Both the position numbers and the translations under genes were made by a program. Shown here piece after piece: positions 34,479-43,148 of a stretch of 64,000 bases of DNA. Numbering within the stretch: the stretch's first letter is position 1; each line of letters starts with the position of its first letter. The DNA comes from Desulfohalovibrio reitneri (GTDB lineage: Bacteria > Desulfobacterota > Desulfovibrionia > Desulfovibrionales > Desulfovibrionaceae), in NCBI RefSeq assembly GCF_000711295.1, contig NZ_JOMJ01000003.1:2243501-2307500 (forward strand), given 5' to 3'. The notes beneath the pieces were generated by a model. It had not been told where the DNA came from, did not search any database, and worked only from the letters and a program-made list of their open reading frames with translations.

Positions 34479-35843
34479 GTGGAGAACGGACCGCAACCCG
34501 GGGAGGAGCTTCTCCTGCGGGTGGAGAAACTGGTGCCGGGCGGCAGGCCGCTGGCCCGCGAGGGCGGGCTGGCCGTGATGCTGGATCGGGGCCTGCCGGG
34601 CCAAACGGTGCGGGCGCGGGTGGTCAAGCGACACAAGGGCCGGGCCGAGGCCGAGGCCCTGGAGGTGGCCGTTCCGCGCGGAGACGAGGCAGAGCCTTTC
34701 TGCCGCCATTTCGGCGAGTGCGGCGGCTGCCTCCTGCAGGACCTGCCCTGCGGGGAACAGTTGCGCTGGAAGGCGGAGTGGGTGCGCGAATCCCTCCTGC
34801 GCACGCCCGGAGCCTGCGACCCCGAAACCCTGGAGATCGAGCCCGCCCGGCCCTCGCCGCGCGCCACGGGCTTTCGCAACAAGATGGAGTTCGCCTTCTC
34901 CGGCCAGGGGGAAAGCCTGCGACTGGGCCTGCACAAGCGCGGTCGCCCGGGCGAAATTTTCGATGTGGCCGAGTGTCCCGTGATGGAGGGCGAGGTCGGC
35001 CCGCTGCTGGAGGCTGCCCGCCGCTTCGCCCGCGACTCCGGGCTGCCCTCGGTGGACCCTTCCACCGGCAAGGGGTTCTGGCGGCACCTGGTGGTGCGGC
35101 GCAATCTGGCCGGGCAGGCCATGGCCGTGGTGCTGACCAATCCGGGCAAGAACAAGGCCGTGTCCGACATGGCCGACGACCTTTTCCCCGCCTGTCCCGA
35201 GCTGGTCTCCATCGTCCACGGCACGCGCAAGGGCAAGGGCACCGTGGCCCGGCCCTCCAACGTGCGCACCCTGTGGGGCGCGGACCGTCTCTCCGAGGAG
35301 TTGTGCGGCCTGCGCTTCGAGCTGGAGCCGCGCTCCTTCTTCCAGACCAACACCCTGGCCGCGGAGGGCCTCTTCGCCACGGTGGCGGACTGGGCCGTGA
35401 CCGACCCGGGCGACGAGGTGTTGGAACTGTACTGCGGGGCCGGGGCCATCTCCCTGGTCATGGCCGGGCGCGGGGCGCGCGTGACCGGGGTGGAGAACGT
35501 GGGCGCGGCCGTGGAGGACGCCGTGGCGGCCATGAAGGCCAACGGCCTGACCGGCTGCCGCTTCCTGGCCGGGGACGCGGCCGAGCTGGCCGCCTCCGCC
35601 AAGACCGGCTCCCCCCGCGTGGTGGTGGCCGATCCCCCGCGCGCTGGGCTGGCGCAGGGCGTGGCCCGCGCCATCTGGGAGAAGCTGCCGGAGAAGGTGG
35701 TCATGGTCTCCTGCAACCCGGCCACCCTGGCCCGCGACGTGGCCCGGCTGGGACCTGTGTACGGCCTCTCCCGCGTGCGCGCCTTCGACCTCTTTCCCCA
35801 CGCCGCCCACGTGGAGGCGGTGGCCGAGCTGCGCCGTCGCTGA
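34479..35843 (+). CDS. TrmA/RlmD-family RNA (uracil-5-)-methyltransferase
   Basis: A 454-aa SAM-dependent RNA methyltransferase. The N-terminal TRAM-like region (~1-60) is followed by a four-cysteine [4Fe-4S] site (CRHFGECGGCLLQDLPC, ~77-93). The Rossmann core has VLELYCGAGAISL and VVVADPPRAGL, and the catalytic cysteine lies in VSCNPATLARD. The Cys-cluster favours the RlmC/RlmD branch, which makes m5U in 23S rRNA. The start is GTG at 34479 with GGAGGTGG about 9 nt upstream, inside the gap to the divergent 102-aa gene. Confidence 0.92.
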   Translation: MENGPQPGEELLLRVEKLVPGGRPLAREGGLAVMLDRGLPGQTVRARVVKRHKGRAEAEALEVAVPRGDEAEPFCRHFGECGGCLLQDLPCGEQLRWKAEWVRESLLRTPGACDPETLEIEPARPSPRATGFRNKMEFAFSGQGESLRLGLHKRGRPGEIFDVAECPVMEGEVGPLLEAARRFARDSGLPSVDPSTGKGFWRHLVVRRNLAGQAMAVVLTNPGKNKAVSDMADDLFPACPELVSIVHGTRKGKGTVARPSNVRTLWGADRLSEELCGLRFELEPRSFFQTNTLAAEGLFATVADWAVTDPGDEVLELYCGAGAISLVMAGRGARVTGVENVGAAVEDAVAAMKANGLTGCRFLAGDAAELAASAKTGSPRVVVADPPRAGLAQGVARAIWEKLPEKVVMVSCNPATLARDVARLGPVYGLSRVRAFDLFPHAAHVEAVAELRRR

Positions 35844-35904
35844 CTTGCCCCGCCACTTCAAGCGGGGTAGAGATGGTGGGGTTTCAGCAAGTTGGGGAGA
35901 GTCG

Positions 35905-37023
35905 ATGGCCCGGATCGATGTGCAGCGGGAGGAAGGCAAGACAGCCGCCCGCCTGAGCGGAAACTGGACCGCCGAGCGTGCGCGCGCGGCGGAAAAGGAG
36001 TTGCGCGGCCTGAAGGCCCCTTCCGGCGAAGCCGTGCTGGACCTTTCCGCCATCGACGACCTGGATATGGCCGGGGCCTGGCTCGTCCACCGCGCCGCCA
36101 AGCGCTGGCGGGAGGCCGGGGCGGACGTGACCGTCCAGGGCGCGGCAGACAAGCACGCCGCCCTGCTGCGCCTGGCCGGGGACAACGACGCCCCCTGCCC
36201 GCCGGAACCCGTCCAGCGAAGCTACATCCTGGTTCTTCTGAACACCATCGGGCTGGTGGTCTGTTCCATGGTGCGCCACGTCTTTCGCCAGTTGGGCTTC
36301 ATGGGGCTGACCCTGGCCTGCCTGGCCCGCACCGTTCTCAAGCCCGCCCGGCTGCGCCTGACCTCCACGGTGGTGCACATGGAGCGGGCGGGCATCAACG
36401 CCGTGCCCATCGTCACCCTGCTGGCTTTCCTCATCGGCGTGGTGCTGGCCTTTATCGGCGCGCAGCAGCTCCGCCGCTTCGGGGCGCAGATCTACGTGGT
36501 CAACCTCATTGAGGTGGCCGTGCTGCGGGAGATGGGGGCCATGCTCACGGCCATCGTGGTGGCCGGGCGCTCCGGCTCCGCCTTCACCGCCCAGATAGGC
36601 GCCATGACCGCCAACGAGGAGGTGGCCGCCATGCGGGCCATGGGCATCGACCCGCTGGAGGCCCTGGTGGTCCCCCGCGTGCTTGCCCTGCTTATCACTC
36701 TGCCGCTGCTCACCTTTCTGGCGGACATGGCCGGGGTGCTGGGCGGAGGACTCATGTCCTGGGCCGTGCTGGACGTCTCGCCCGTTTCCTTCTTGACACG
36801 CTTCCAGGCAAGCGGCTGGCTGTGGCACTTCTGGGTGGGCGTCATCAAGGCCCCCTTCTTCGCCATGGCCATCGCCCTCATCGGCTGCTTCGAGGGGCTG
36901 GAGTCCAAGCCCAGCGCCGAGAGCGTGGGCAGAAAGACCACCAGCAGCGTGGTGCAGGCCATCTTCTGGGTCATCGTCATCGACGCGGCCTTCGCCGCCT
37001 TCTTCTCCCTGGTGCGGGTGTGA
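35905..37023 (+). CDS. mlaE: MlaE-type ABC permease with N-terminal STAS (MlaB-like) domain
   Basis: A 372-aa protein. Residues ~1-95 form a STAS-like domain (AVLDLSAIDDLDMAGAWLVH), which in E. coli is the separate MlaB protein. The rest is the MlaE permease: INAVPIVTLLAFLIGVVLAF, VNLIEVAVLREMGAMLTAIVVAGRSGSAFTAQ-type signature (core AGRSGSAFTAQIG) and MRAMGIDPLEALVVPRVLA. With MlaF and MlaD it moves phospholipids between inner and outer membranes. GGGGAGAG precedes the ATG. It begins a four-gene operon. Confidence 0.92.
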   Translation: MARIDVQREEGKTAARLSGNWTAERARAAEKELRGLKAPSGEAVLDLSAIDDLDMAGAWLVHRAAKRWREAGADVTVQGAADKHAALLRLAGDNDAPCPPEPVQRSYILVLLNTIGLVVCSMVRHVFRQLGFMGLTLACLARTVLKPARLRLTSTVVHMERAGINAVPIVTLLAFLIGVVLAFIGAQQLRRFGAQIYVVNLIEVAVLREMGAMLTAIVVAGRSGSAFTAQIGAMTANEEVAAMRAMGIDPLEALVVPRVLALLITLPLLTFLADMAGVLGGGLMSWAVLDVSPVSFLTRFQASGWLWHFWVGVIKAPFFAMAIALIGCFEGLESKPSAESVGRKTTSSVVQAIFWVIVIDAAFAAFFSLVRV

Positions 37024-37025
37024 CC

Positions 37026-37802
37026 ATGGCTGGCGAAGACGTGGTCATCCAAGTGCGCGGGCTGCTCAACCGCTTCGGCGACCAGGCCGTGCACGAGAAC
37101 CTGGACCTGGACGTGCGCCGGGGAGAGATTCTCGGCGTGGTGGGCGGTTCCGGCACGGGCAAGTCCGTGCTGCTGCGCACCATCACGGGCCTGCGTCGCC
37201 CCCAGGGCGGCAGCGTGAAGGTGCTGGGCACCGAGATCACCACCGCCTCGGAACGGGAAATGCGCGTCCTGCAACGCCGCTGGGGGGTGCTCTTCCAGGA
37301 CGGGGCCCTCTTTTCCTCCCTCAACGTGCGCCAGAACGTCCAGGCGCCCATGCGGGAATACCTCGACCTGCCCCGCGACCTCATGGACCAGCTGGCCGGG
37401 CTGAAGCTCAGCCAGGCGGGCCTGACGCCCGAGGCCGCCCTGAAGATGCCTTCGGAACTCTCCGGCGGCATGCGCAAGCGTGCCGGGCTGGCCCGCGCCT
37501 TGGCCCTGGACCCGCAGCTGCTCTTCCTGGACGAGCCCACCTCCGGCCTGGACCCCATCGGCGCGGGCCGTTTCGACCAACTGCTGCGCGACCTCCACCA
37601 GTCCCTGGGCCCCACCGTCTTTCTCGTCACCCACGACCTCGACTCCCTCTACACCGTTTGCCACCGGGTTGCGGTTTTGGCGGGAGGACGCATCCGTGCT
37701 ATCGGAACCGTTGACGAGGTGGCGGCCTCGGACGACCCCTGGATACGGGACTACTTCCATGGGCCGCGCGGACGCGCCGCCAGGACAGCCTCGAAAGGAT
37801 AA
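37026..37802 (+). CDS. mlaF: MlaF-type ABC ATP-binding protein
   Basis: A 258-aa ABC ATPase. Walker A GGSGTGKSV, then LFQDGALFSSLNVRQNV (Q-loop and typical Mla segment), signature LSGGMRKRAGLARAL and Walker B LLFLDEPTSGLDP, with TFLVTHD-type switch (VFLVTHDLDSL). The GGMRKR form of the signature is characteristic of the MlaF clade. It begins 2 nt after the permease stop. Confidence 0.93.
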   Translation: MAGEDVVIQVRGLLNRFGDQAVHENLDLDVRRGEILGVVGGSGTGKSVLLRTITGLRRPQGGSVKVLGTEITTASEREMRVLQRRWGVLFQDGALFSSLNVRQNVQAPMREYLDLPRDLMDQLAGLKLSQAGLTPEAALKMPSELSGGMRKRAGLARALALDPQLLFLDEPTSGLDPIGAGRFDQLLRDLHQSLGPTVFLVTHDLDSLYTVCHRVAVLAGGRIRAIGTVDEVAASDDPWIRDYFHGPRGRAARTASKG

Positions 37803-37805
37803 CCA

Positions 37806-38771
37806 ATGGAAATCAAGGCACGCTTCATCGCCGTAGGCATTTTCACCCTGGCGGTCGTCCTGGCGGCCTTCGGGTTCGTGCTCTGGAAAGCCAGGCTGCA
37901 CGTGGAACAGCAGTTTACCCACTACGACATCTACTTCCAGGACACCGTGGCCGGACTCACCCCCGCCTCCCAGGTGCAGTTCAACGGCATCAAGGTCGGC
38001 GGCGTGGACAACATCGTCGTGGACCCGGACAATCCCTCCCGGGTTCGGGTCCGCATCCAGGTGGCCGCCAACACGCCCATCCGGCGCGACGCCGTGGCCA
38101 CCCTGGAGCCCAAGGGCATCACCGGCGAAACCTACATCCAGATCGAGGGCGGCTCCGCCGACGCCCCGGCCCTGACACCGGACAAGGGGGAGGACGTGGC
38201 CGTCATCACCTCCAAGTCATCGGACATCCAGGAAGTATTCGCCCGCGCGCCCCAGCTTCTGGAACAGGGCGTCAAACTCATGGACAGGCTGAGCAAGCTG
38301 GTCAACGAGGAGAACCGCCAACGTATGGGCAACATCCTGGCGGACGCCGAAATCTTCGCCGCCACACTGGCCGACAACAGCCAGCGCATAGACCGCGCCC
38401 TGGCCGACGCCACCAGGCTCATGGAAGACCTCACCGGAGCAGCCTCCCGCCTGGAACAACTGGCCGGGCACGCCGACGCCACCCTCGACCGCGCCGACCG
38501 CGCCTTCAATGCGGCCAATACCTACATCGACCAGGACCTCGCCAGAACCACCGAGCAACTCCACAACATGGCCGCCAGCATCGATCAACTCACGCGGAGC
38601 GCCGGGCCGGGCATAACCGCCTTCACCAACGAGGGACTGCTCTCCTTCAGGCAATTCCTGGACGAGGCCCGCCGCCTCATGTCCACCCTCGACCGCGTGG
38701 CCCAGCGCTTCGAGTCCAACCCGCAAGCCATCATCTTCGGGGAATCCGTGCCCGAGGAGGAGTTGCAATGA
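37806..38771 (+). CDS. mlaD: MCE-family lipid-binding protein (MlaD)
   Basis: A 321-aa protein with one N-terminal membrane helix (~7-28) and the MCE domain (~38-115: VAGLTPASQVQFNGIKVGGV, VATLEPKGITGETYIQI). The C-terminal ~170 residues are helical and contain coiled-coil-like heptads (LMEDLTGAASRLEQLAGHAD), much longer than E. coli MlaD (183 aa). This helical extension may form a periplasm-spanning tube or bridge as in PqiB/YebT-like MCE proteins. AAGGAT lies upstream of the ATG; the stop overlaps the next gene (ATGA). Confidence 0.92.
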   Translation: MEIKARFIAVGIFTLAVVLAAFGFVLWKARLHVEQQFTHYDIYFQDTVAGLTPASQVQFNGIKVGGVDNIVVDPDNPSRVRVRIQVAANTPIRRDAVATLEPKGITGETYIQIEGGSADAPALTPDKGEDVAVITSKSSDIQEVFARAPQLLEQGVKLMDRLSKLVNEENRQRMGNILADAEIFAATLADNSQRIDRALADATRLMEDLTGAASRLEQLAGHADATLDRADRAFNAANTYIDQDLARTTEQLHNMAASIDQLTRSAGPGITAFTNEGLLSFRQFLDEARRLMSTLDRVAQRFESNPQAIIFGESVPEEELQ

Positions 38772-39403
38772 TCCGCCGCCCCCACGCAGCCCTCGCCGCC
38801 CTGCTCCTCCTGGTCCTCCTGGCCACGGGATGCGGCGGCCTGCCCGGCTCCGGCCCAGCCCCCAGCCTCTACGTGCTCACCCCCAAGAACACCTTCCCCC
38901 ACGATCTGCCCCAAGTGGAAGGCCAGCTCGTCATCTCCCTGCCCACCGCCGGGCGCGCCCTGCAGTCCGACCGCATCGCACTGCGCCCCATCCCCGAGGA
39001 AATCAAATACTTCAAGGGCGCCCGCTGGATCTCCAACCTGCCCTACATGGTCCAGACCCTCATGTTGGAATCCTTCGAAAACACCGGCAAAATCACCTCT
39101 GTGGGGCGCGAGGCCATCACTCTGCGACCCGACTACCAGCTCCTCACCGAAATCCGGGAGTTCCAGGCCGACCGCTTCTCCTCCGGCCCCCCCACCGCCA
39201 ACGTCCGCCTCAACCTCAAACTCATCCACCAGCCCGAACAACGCATCATCGCCGCCAAAACCTTCGAAAGCCGCACCAAGGCCGAACACAACACCATGAA
39301 ATCCGTCATCCAGGCCTTCGACAGGGCCCTTGGGGACACCCTCAAAGACTCCGTGTCCTGGACCCTCCGCCGCATGGGCAGGAACGGGAGTGGGGAAGAG
39401 TAG
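38768..39403 (+). CDS. ABC-type transport auxiliary lipoprotein (PqiC/ABC_trans_aux type)
   Basis: A 211-aa lipoprotein: the signal peptide ends in the lipobox LLATGC (Cys ~23). The mature part begins LYVLTPKNTFPHDLP and continues as the ABC_trans_aux fold (LVISLPTAGRAL, IALRPIPEEIKYF). Such lipoproteins partner MCE systems at the outer membrane. It overlaps mlaD by 4 nt and ends the operon. Confidence 0.9.
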   Translation: MIRRPHAALAALLLLVLLATGCGGLPGSGPAPSLYVLTPKNTFPHDLPQVEGQLVISLPTAGRALQSDRIALRPIPEEIKYFKGARWISNLPYMVQTLMLESFENTGKITSVGREAITLRPDYQLLTEIREFQADRFSSGPPTANVRLNLKLIHQPEQRIIAAKTFESRTKAEHNTMKSVIQAFDRALGDTLKDSVSWTLRRMGRNGSGEE

Positions 39404-39449
39404 GAAGAAGAGGAAGAGGAAGAAGGGAAGATTTCGCCCTGGCGGGCGA

Positions 39450-39470
39450 CCAGGGCCTGCTCGGCCCTGG
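39450..39470. repeat. 8-bp stem hairpin
   Basis: CCAGGGCC and GGCCCTGG form a perfect 8-bp stem with a 5-nt loop, 47 nt after the Mla operon. No T-run follows, so it is not a simple terminator. Confidence 0.85.
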
Positions 39471-39477
39471 ACCCGAG

Positions 39478-39492
39478 GCAAAGTAACTTTGC
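39478..39492. repeat. 15-nt palindrome
   Basis: GCAAAGTAACTTTGC is a perfect palindrome around a single central base. It sits 8 nt after the 39450-39470 hairpin, so the two may be parts of one repeated element or a protein-binding site. Confidence 0.8.
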
Positions 39493-39714
39493 ATGTGTGT
39501 TCGCGGGATGGCGCATGGTGGGGTTGCGAACGGGGAGTACTCCGGCGAATTGGCGATTGCGGGGTGGTGGGATGCCGGTACATCCTCGCTTGGGCAGTAT
39601 GGATTCAGATTCGTTGCGCGCGGAATTGGGCGGCGGTCGCCCGGCTGCACCGTGTCAGTACCACGCCCCCGAGCGAAGCGAGTGACAAGCGAATTTTTTG
39701 AAGGAGTTGGGGGT

Positions 39715-39768
39715 GTGGGGGAAGAGGAAACTTTTTGTCGCCAGAAAAAAAGTTTCCTCTTCCCCCAC
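39715..39768. repeat. 22-bp perfect inverted repeat
   Basis: A 22-nt left arm (starting GTGGGGGAAGAGG, ending CTTTTT) and an exact complementary right arm enclose a 10-nt loop. The A/T part is next to the loop and the G/C part is outermost, with no T-run outside; this is the reverse of an intrinsic terminator. It could be a MITE-like remnant, a REP-type element or an RNA-processing hairpin. Confidence 0.9.
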
Positions 39769-39821
39769 TGCCCTGAACAAACACCACCGCCTGCCACCAT
39801 CCATTCCCCGCCTCCACACAT

Positions 39822-39864
39822 AAAAACGGGCGTGGGGCGGGGTCTGCCCCGCTCCACGCCCGCC
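39822..39864 (-). terminator. Rho-independent terminator of the beta-barrel gene
   Basis: Read on the minus strand, GGGCGTGGAGCGGGG pairs with CCCCGCCCCACGCCC across a 4-nt loop, followed by GTTTTTATG. It starts about 25 nt after the stop codon at 39889. Confidence 0.9.
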
Positions 39865-39888
39865 AAACAATGCCTTATGGGCAGCCTG

Positions 39889-40755
39889 CTAGAACTTGTA
39901 CTTGGCTTCGATGAGACCGCCGAAAGCCGGGTCTACATCGAAGGTATTCTGTTCGTCGCCGTCCTGGTTGTAGAAGGTGTATTCGCGGCCGAAGTGGTAT
40001 TGGGGGCCGCCGGTGAAGGAGAGGTTGTCGGTGGGTTCGATTTCCAGGAAGAGGGAGCCCACGAAGTGCCTGATTTTGACGTATCCTTCCGGCCGAACGT
40101 CGCTGTCGTCGGCCATGCGGTAGGTGTCGTTTTCCAGGTCGAGTTGGCCGACGATGCCCAGGTTCCGCATGGGGCGGTAGGAGAGGAAGGTGCCGCCGGT
40201 GCCCAGGCGGGCCGTCCAGCCGGTGCCGGACTGGTCCAGGCCGTCGTAGTTGACGCTGAGCAGGGGGAGCCCCTTGATTTCCACGGCGTTGGCGAAGAGG
40301 CCCGCGCCCACGTCGATGGAGACGTTGTCGGAGGCTTGGTAGGTGCCGCCCAGGCGGAAGGCGCCGCCGTAGGAGTCGTCGAGCTGCTCCTCGAAGGAGG
40401 AGTGGCCGGTGGCTCCGGCGAACCAGTTCCAGTCGCGGGTGAGGCGGCCGCCGTAGGTGATTCCGGCGGTCAGGCGGTGCAGGGTCTGCCAGGGCGTTTC
40501 CCCGCGGCTGAAGGCGATGCTCTCGGTCTCGTTCCAGTCGAAGAAGCGGCCCTCGTAGCCGATCTTGAGCAGGGAGTAGCGGGCCTCAAGCGCGGCGCGG
40601 GTTTCCTGCACGCGGCCGTCGGTCTGGTCGAAGTCGGAGCGGGCCACGCCGGAGCCGGTGATGCGGACCCGCAGGTCCTGTTTTTGGGCGCGGGTTTCGG
40701 CCGCCAGCGTTAGGGTCAGGGACAGGGCGATGAGGAGGGCGATACTGGTGCGCAT
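39889..40755 (-). CDS. Predicted outer-membrane beta-barrel protein
   Basis: A 288-aa protein with a signal peptide (~1-23, ending RAQ). The mature part alternates polar and hydrophobic residues in short strands (AALEARYSLLKIGYEGRFF, RLTAGITYGGRLT, YGGAFRLGGTYQA, GGLIEAKYKF) and ends with an aromatic residue, as outer-membrane barrels do. About twelve strands seem possible. No family was recognised. It is monocistronic and has its own terminator. Confidence 0.75.
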   Translation of the reverse strand: MRTSIALLIALSLTLTLAAETRAQKQDLRVRITGSGVARSDFDQTDGRVQETRAALEARYSLLKIGYEGRFFDWNETESIAFSRGETPWQTLHRLTAGITYGGRLTRDWNWFAGATGHSSFEEQLDDSYGGAFRLGGTYQASDNVSIDVGAGLFANAVEIKGLPLLSVNYDGLDQSGTGWTARLGTGGTFLSYRPMRNLGIVGQLDLENDTYRMADDSDVRPEGYVKIRHFVGSLFLEIEPTDNLSFTGGPQYHFGREYTFYNQDGDEQNTFDVDPAFGGLIEAKYKF

Positions 40756-40844
40756 GGTGCCTCCGGTATAGGGCGGAATGGCCTCGGGGGCAATTCCTGC
40801 CGGTTATTTTCTGTACCTGAGGGCGTGCAGGGAGCGTGCCTGAA

Positions 40845-42146
40845 TCAGGAGGAGGGTTTCTCGCCCGCGTTGTTGGTGAAGTAGGCCACCTCGGTGCTCG
40901 GGTTGAGGTAGTCGAAGATTTCCTTGGGCAGGTCCTGGGGGTGGATGGACTTGAGCACCCCGAGTTCGGGGTCGTCCTCCATGTCGAAGATGACCGCCTC
41001 CTCGCGCGGGACTTCGGGGTCGAAGAGCAGCAGCGAGGGCTTGAGGGGGTTGCGCTGGTTCACGGAGATGACCAGCCCGATGGCCTCGTTGGAGAGCTGG
41101 CAGATGGTGCCGGGCGGGTAGATGCCCAGGCAGCGGATGAAGCTGGAGAAGATGTCCATGTCCAGCTTGTTCTTGAGCTTGGCGAACATGAAGGACATGG
41201 CCTGGTATGGGGTCATGGCCTTTTCGCGGAGCGGGTCGTTGACCAGGTTGTCGTAGACGTTGGCGATGGAGGCCACCCGCGCCAGGCGGTGGGTTTTCTT
41301 CTTGGTGAAGCCCTTGGGGTAGCCGGAGCCGTCCGCGGCCTCGTGGTGCTGGAAGATGGCGCGCAGCGCGCCTTCCGGGAAAGCGCCGGTCTTGAGGGCG
41401 ATCTCCACGCCGTAGCGGGGGTGGAGGTGAAGGAGCTCCTGCTCCGGTTTGGTCAGCGGGCCTTTTTTCTTGAGGATCTTCTTGTCGATGCGGTTTTTGC
41501 CCACATCGTGAAAGAGGCAGCCAAGGCCCAGGGCGGACATATCCTCCTGGCCGAGGCCGATGTCCTTGCCCAGCATCAGCGCCAGCACCGAGACGTTGAG
41601 GGAGTGGTAGTAGAGGCTCTCGTCCTCCTCGCTGCCCATGAGGTGGACCACGGCGTCGCGGTCGTTGAGCAGCACGTCCACCATGTCCGCGATCATGTCC
41701 CCGGCCTGCTCCACGCTTTCGGCGCTGCCGGTGAGCACGCCGTCCATCATGCCGGGCACGGCCTTGGCGGACTTGCGGTACTTTTCCTCGCAGGCCTTTA
41801 TCTCGTCGCGTTTGGTCTTGAGCTTCTCGATGCGCTCCTTCTTGAGCTTCCAGAAGCGCTCGGTGGCCGGGTCCTTGGCCTGCTTTTTGGCGGGTTCGGG
41901 CTCTCCGGCCTCGGCCCGCTCGGCGGACTTGGAGCGGGAGATGGGCAGTCGGTCGCTCTTGGCCGGGACGCAAGTCACCTCCTCCACGCCGGAGTCGCGC
42001 AAAACCCTGATCTGCTCCTCGCTCTTTATCTTGAAGCGGGTGAAGAGGAAGGGGTGCTCGAACCAGTGCCCCTCCAGGCGGATGTAGACGCCGGGCTGTA
42101 GCTGGTCGATCTTGACCTTGTATTCCGGGATGGAGAACTTGGCCAT
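40845..42146 (-). CDS. HD-GYP domain protein with N-terminal DUF3391
   Basis: A 433-aa protein. The N-terminal ~90 residues match DUF3391 (KVKIDQLQPGVYIRL, then FLFTRFKIKSEEQIRVLRDSGV). A charged helical linker precedes the HD-GYP domain (~165-350) with LFHDVGKNRI, HPRYGVEI and HHEAADGSGYP, the residues that bind metal and cyclic di-GMP. Such enzymes hydrolyse c-di-GMP to GMP and thus affect motility and biofilm. It is soluble. A 98-nt spacer upstream separates it from the epimerase gene. Confidence 0.93.
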   Translation of the reverse strand: MAKFSIPEYKVKIDQLQPGVYIRLEGHWFEHPFLFTRFKIKSEEQIRVLRDSGVEEVTCVPAKSDRLPISRSKSAERAEAGEPEPAKKQAKDPATERFWKLKKERIEKLKTKRDEIKACEEKYRKSAKAVPGMMDGVLTGSAESVEQAGDMIADMVDVLLNDRDAVVHLMGSEEDESLYYHSLNVSVLALMLGKDIGLGQEDMSALGLGCLFHDVGKNRIDKKILKKKGPLTKPEQELLHLHPRYGVEIALKTGAFPEGALRAIFQHHEAADGSGYPKGFTKKKTHRLARVASIANVYDNLVNDPLREKAMTPYQAMSFMFAKLKNKLDMDIFSSFIRCLGIYPPGTICQLSNEAIGLVISVNQRNPLKPSLLLFDPEVPREEAVIFDMEDDPELGVLKSIHPQDLPKEIFDYLNPSTEVAYFTNNAGEKPSS

Positions 42147-42233
42147 ACGCGTGCTCGAAACGAAACTGTCCTATCCTGTCAGACGTATCGGGAATGGGGA
42201 AAGATACGCTCCGGCCCGGTCCCGGGCAAGCGC

Positions 42234-43148
42234 TCAATCGTCGCGGCTGACCAGGATGCCGTCGCGGTCGTCCAGCTCCGGGTGGCTCTGGCGGTGGACT
42301 TCCTCGATGACCCGCAGCACGCCCTGACCGAGGTCCATGTGCAGGGGCGGGGAGTATTTCTTGCCCATGCGCGGGTTGAAGGAATAGGGCGTGATCTCGT
42401 AGTGGGCGGCCGATTCATGTGTCTCGAACTCGAACTCCACGTGGTGGGGCAGCATCTCGGCGATCATCTTCAGCACGTCGCCCACCTTCATGGCCTGATG
42501 TCCGGTGAGGATGATGTGGGAGTTGGCGTACTCCGGTTTCAGGATCTCCACGCTGGCGTCGGCCGCGTCCTCCACGTGGATATACTCGCGCAGGGCCCCG
42601 GGGCTGCCGTAGTAGCTGATTTTGCCCTCTACCATGGCCTGCCGCACGAAGCGGTGGATGGCGTTGCGGTCGTCGGCCCGGGGGCCGTAGAGGGAGCCGT
42701 AGCGCAGCACGGTGAAGTCGAGGCCGTGGTTCTCGTGGAAGGTTTCGATGAACAGCTCGCTGGCCTGCTTGGAGCAGCGGTAGAAGCCGCCGGAGGAGGA
42801 GTAGACGTAGACCGAGGAGGCGAAGACGAACCGCTTGACCCCGGCCTGGTGGCAGGCGTCGAGGATGATGGTGTTGCCCAGGATGTTGTAGCGCGCGGTG
42901 TCGGTGGGTCGCTGGTTAGCCTCGTCGATGTCCGCGATGCCGGCGAAGTTGAATACCGCGTGCGCGCCTTCCACGGCCCGGGCCACGGCCTCCTCGTCCA
43001 GGATGTCGCCGGTGATCATGGTCATTGCGGGTCGCAGCCAAGGGGAGGGGGCGCGGTCGAAGACCGTCACCTCGTACCCGGCGTCGTCCAGCTTGTCGCA
43101 GACGTGGGAGCCCAGGAACCCGGCCCCCCCGAATACAGTCACCTTCAT
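42234..43148 (-). CDS. NAD-dependent sugar-nucleotide epimerase/dehydratase
   Basis: A 304-aa extended SDR enzyme. The NAD motif is FGGAGFLGSH (~6-15), then FNFAGIADIDEAN, and the catalytic YxxxK is in GGFYRCSKQASE (~127-138). VLRYGSLYGPRADDRNAI and REYIHVEDAADAS are typical of UDP-sugar epimerases. The substrate is not certain. It overlaps the CapD-like gene by 4 nt (ATGA), which suggests a shared role in surface-polysaccharide sugar synthesis. Confidence 0.9.
   Translation of the reverse strand: MKVTVFGGAGFLGSHVCDKLDDAGYEVTVFDRAPSPWLRPAMTMITGDILDEEAVARAVEGAHAVFNFAGIADIDEANQRPTDTARYNILGNTIILDACHQAGVKRFVFASSVYVYSSSGGFYRCSKQASELFIETFHENHGLDFTVLRYGSLYGPRADDRNAIHRFVRQAMVEGKISYYGSPGALREYIHVEDAADASVEILKPEYANSHIILTGHQAMKVGDVLKMIAEMLPHHVEFEFETHESAAHYEITPYSFNPRMGKKYSPPLHMDLGQGVLRVIEEVHRQSHPELDDRDGILVSRDD

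Larger units (their letters stand above)
39404..39888. other. Gene-free convergent region with stacked hairpins
   Basis: About 485 nt between the convergent Mla operon and the beta-barrel gene, with no supported gene. It is less regular in composition than its neighbours, with A/T-rich tracts (gaattttttgaag, ccagaaaaaaagt). It holds three inverted repeats (39450-39470, 39478-39492, 39715-39768) and a terminator for the minus-strand gene (39822-39864). The open frames here lack ribosome sites and normal composition. It resembles the repetitive intergenic elements seen in Desulfovibrio-type genomes; this last point is from general memory. Confidence 0.7.

Noticed and set aside
39493-40713. Plus-strand open frame of about 400 codons across the hairpin region and the beta-barrel gene
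   Set aside because: It runs through inverted repeats and a terminator and is antisense to a well-supported gene with a signal peptide; low-complexity Val/Gly composition.
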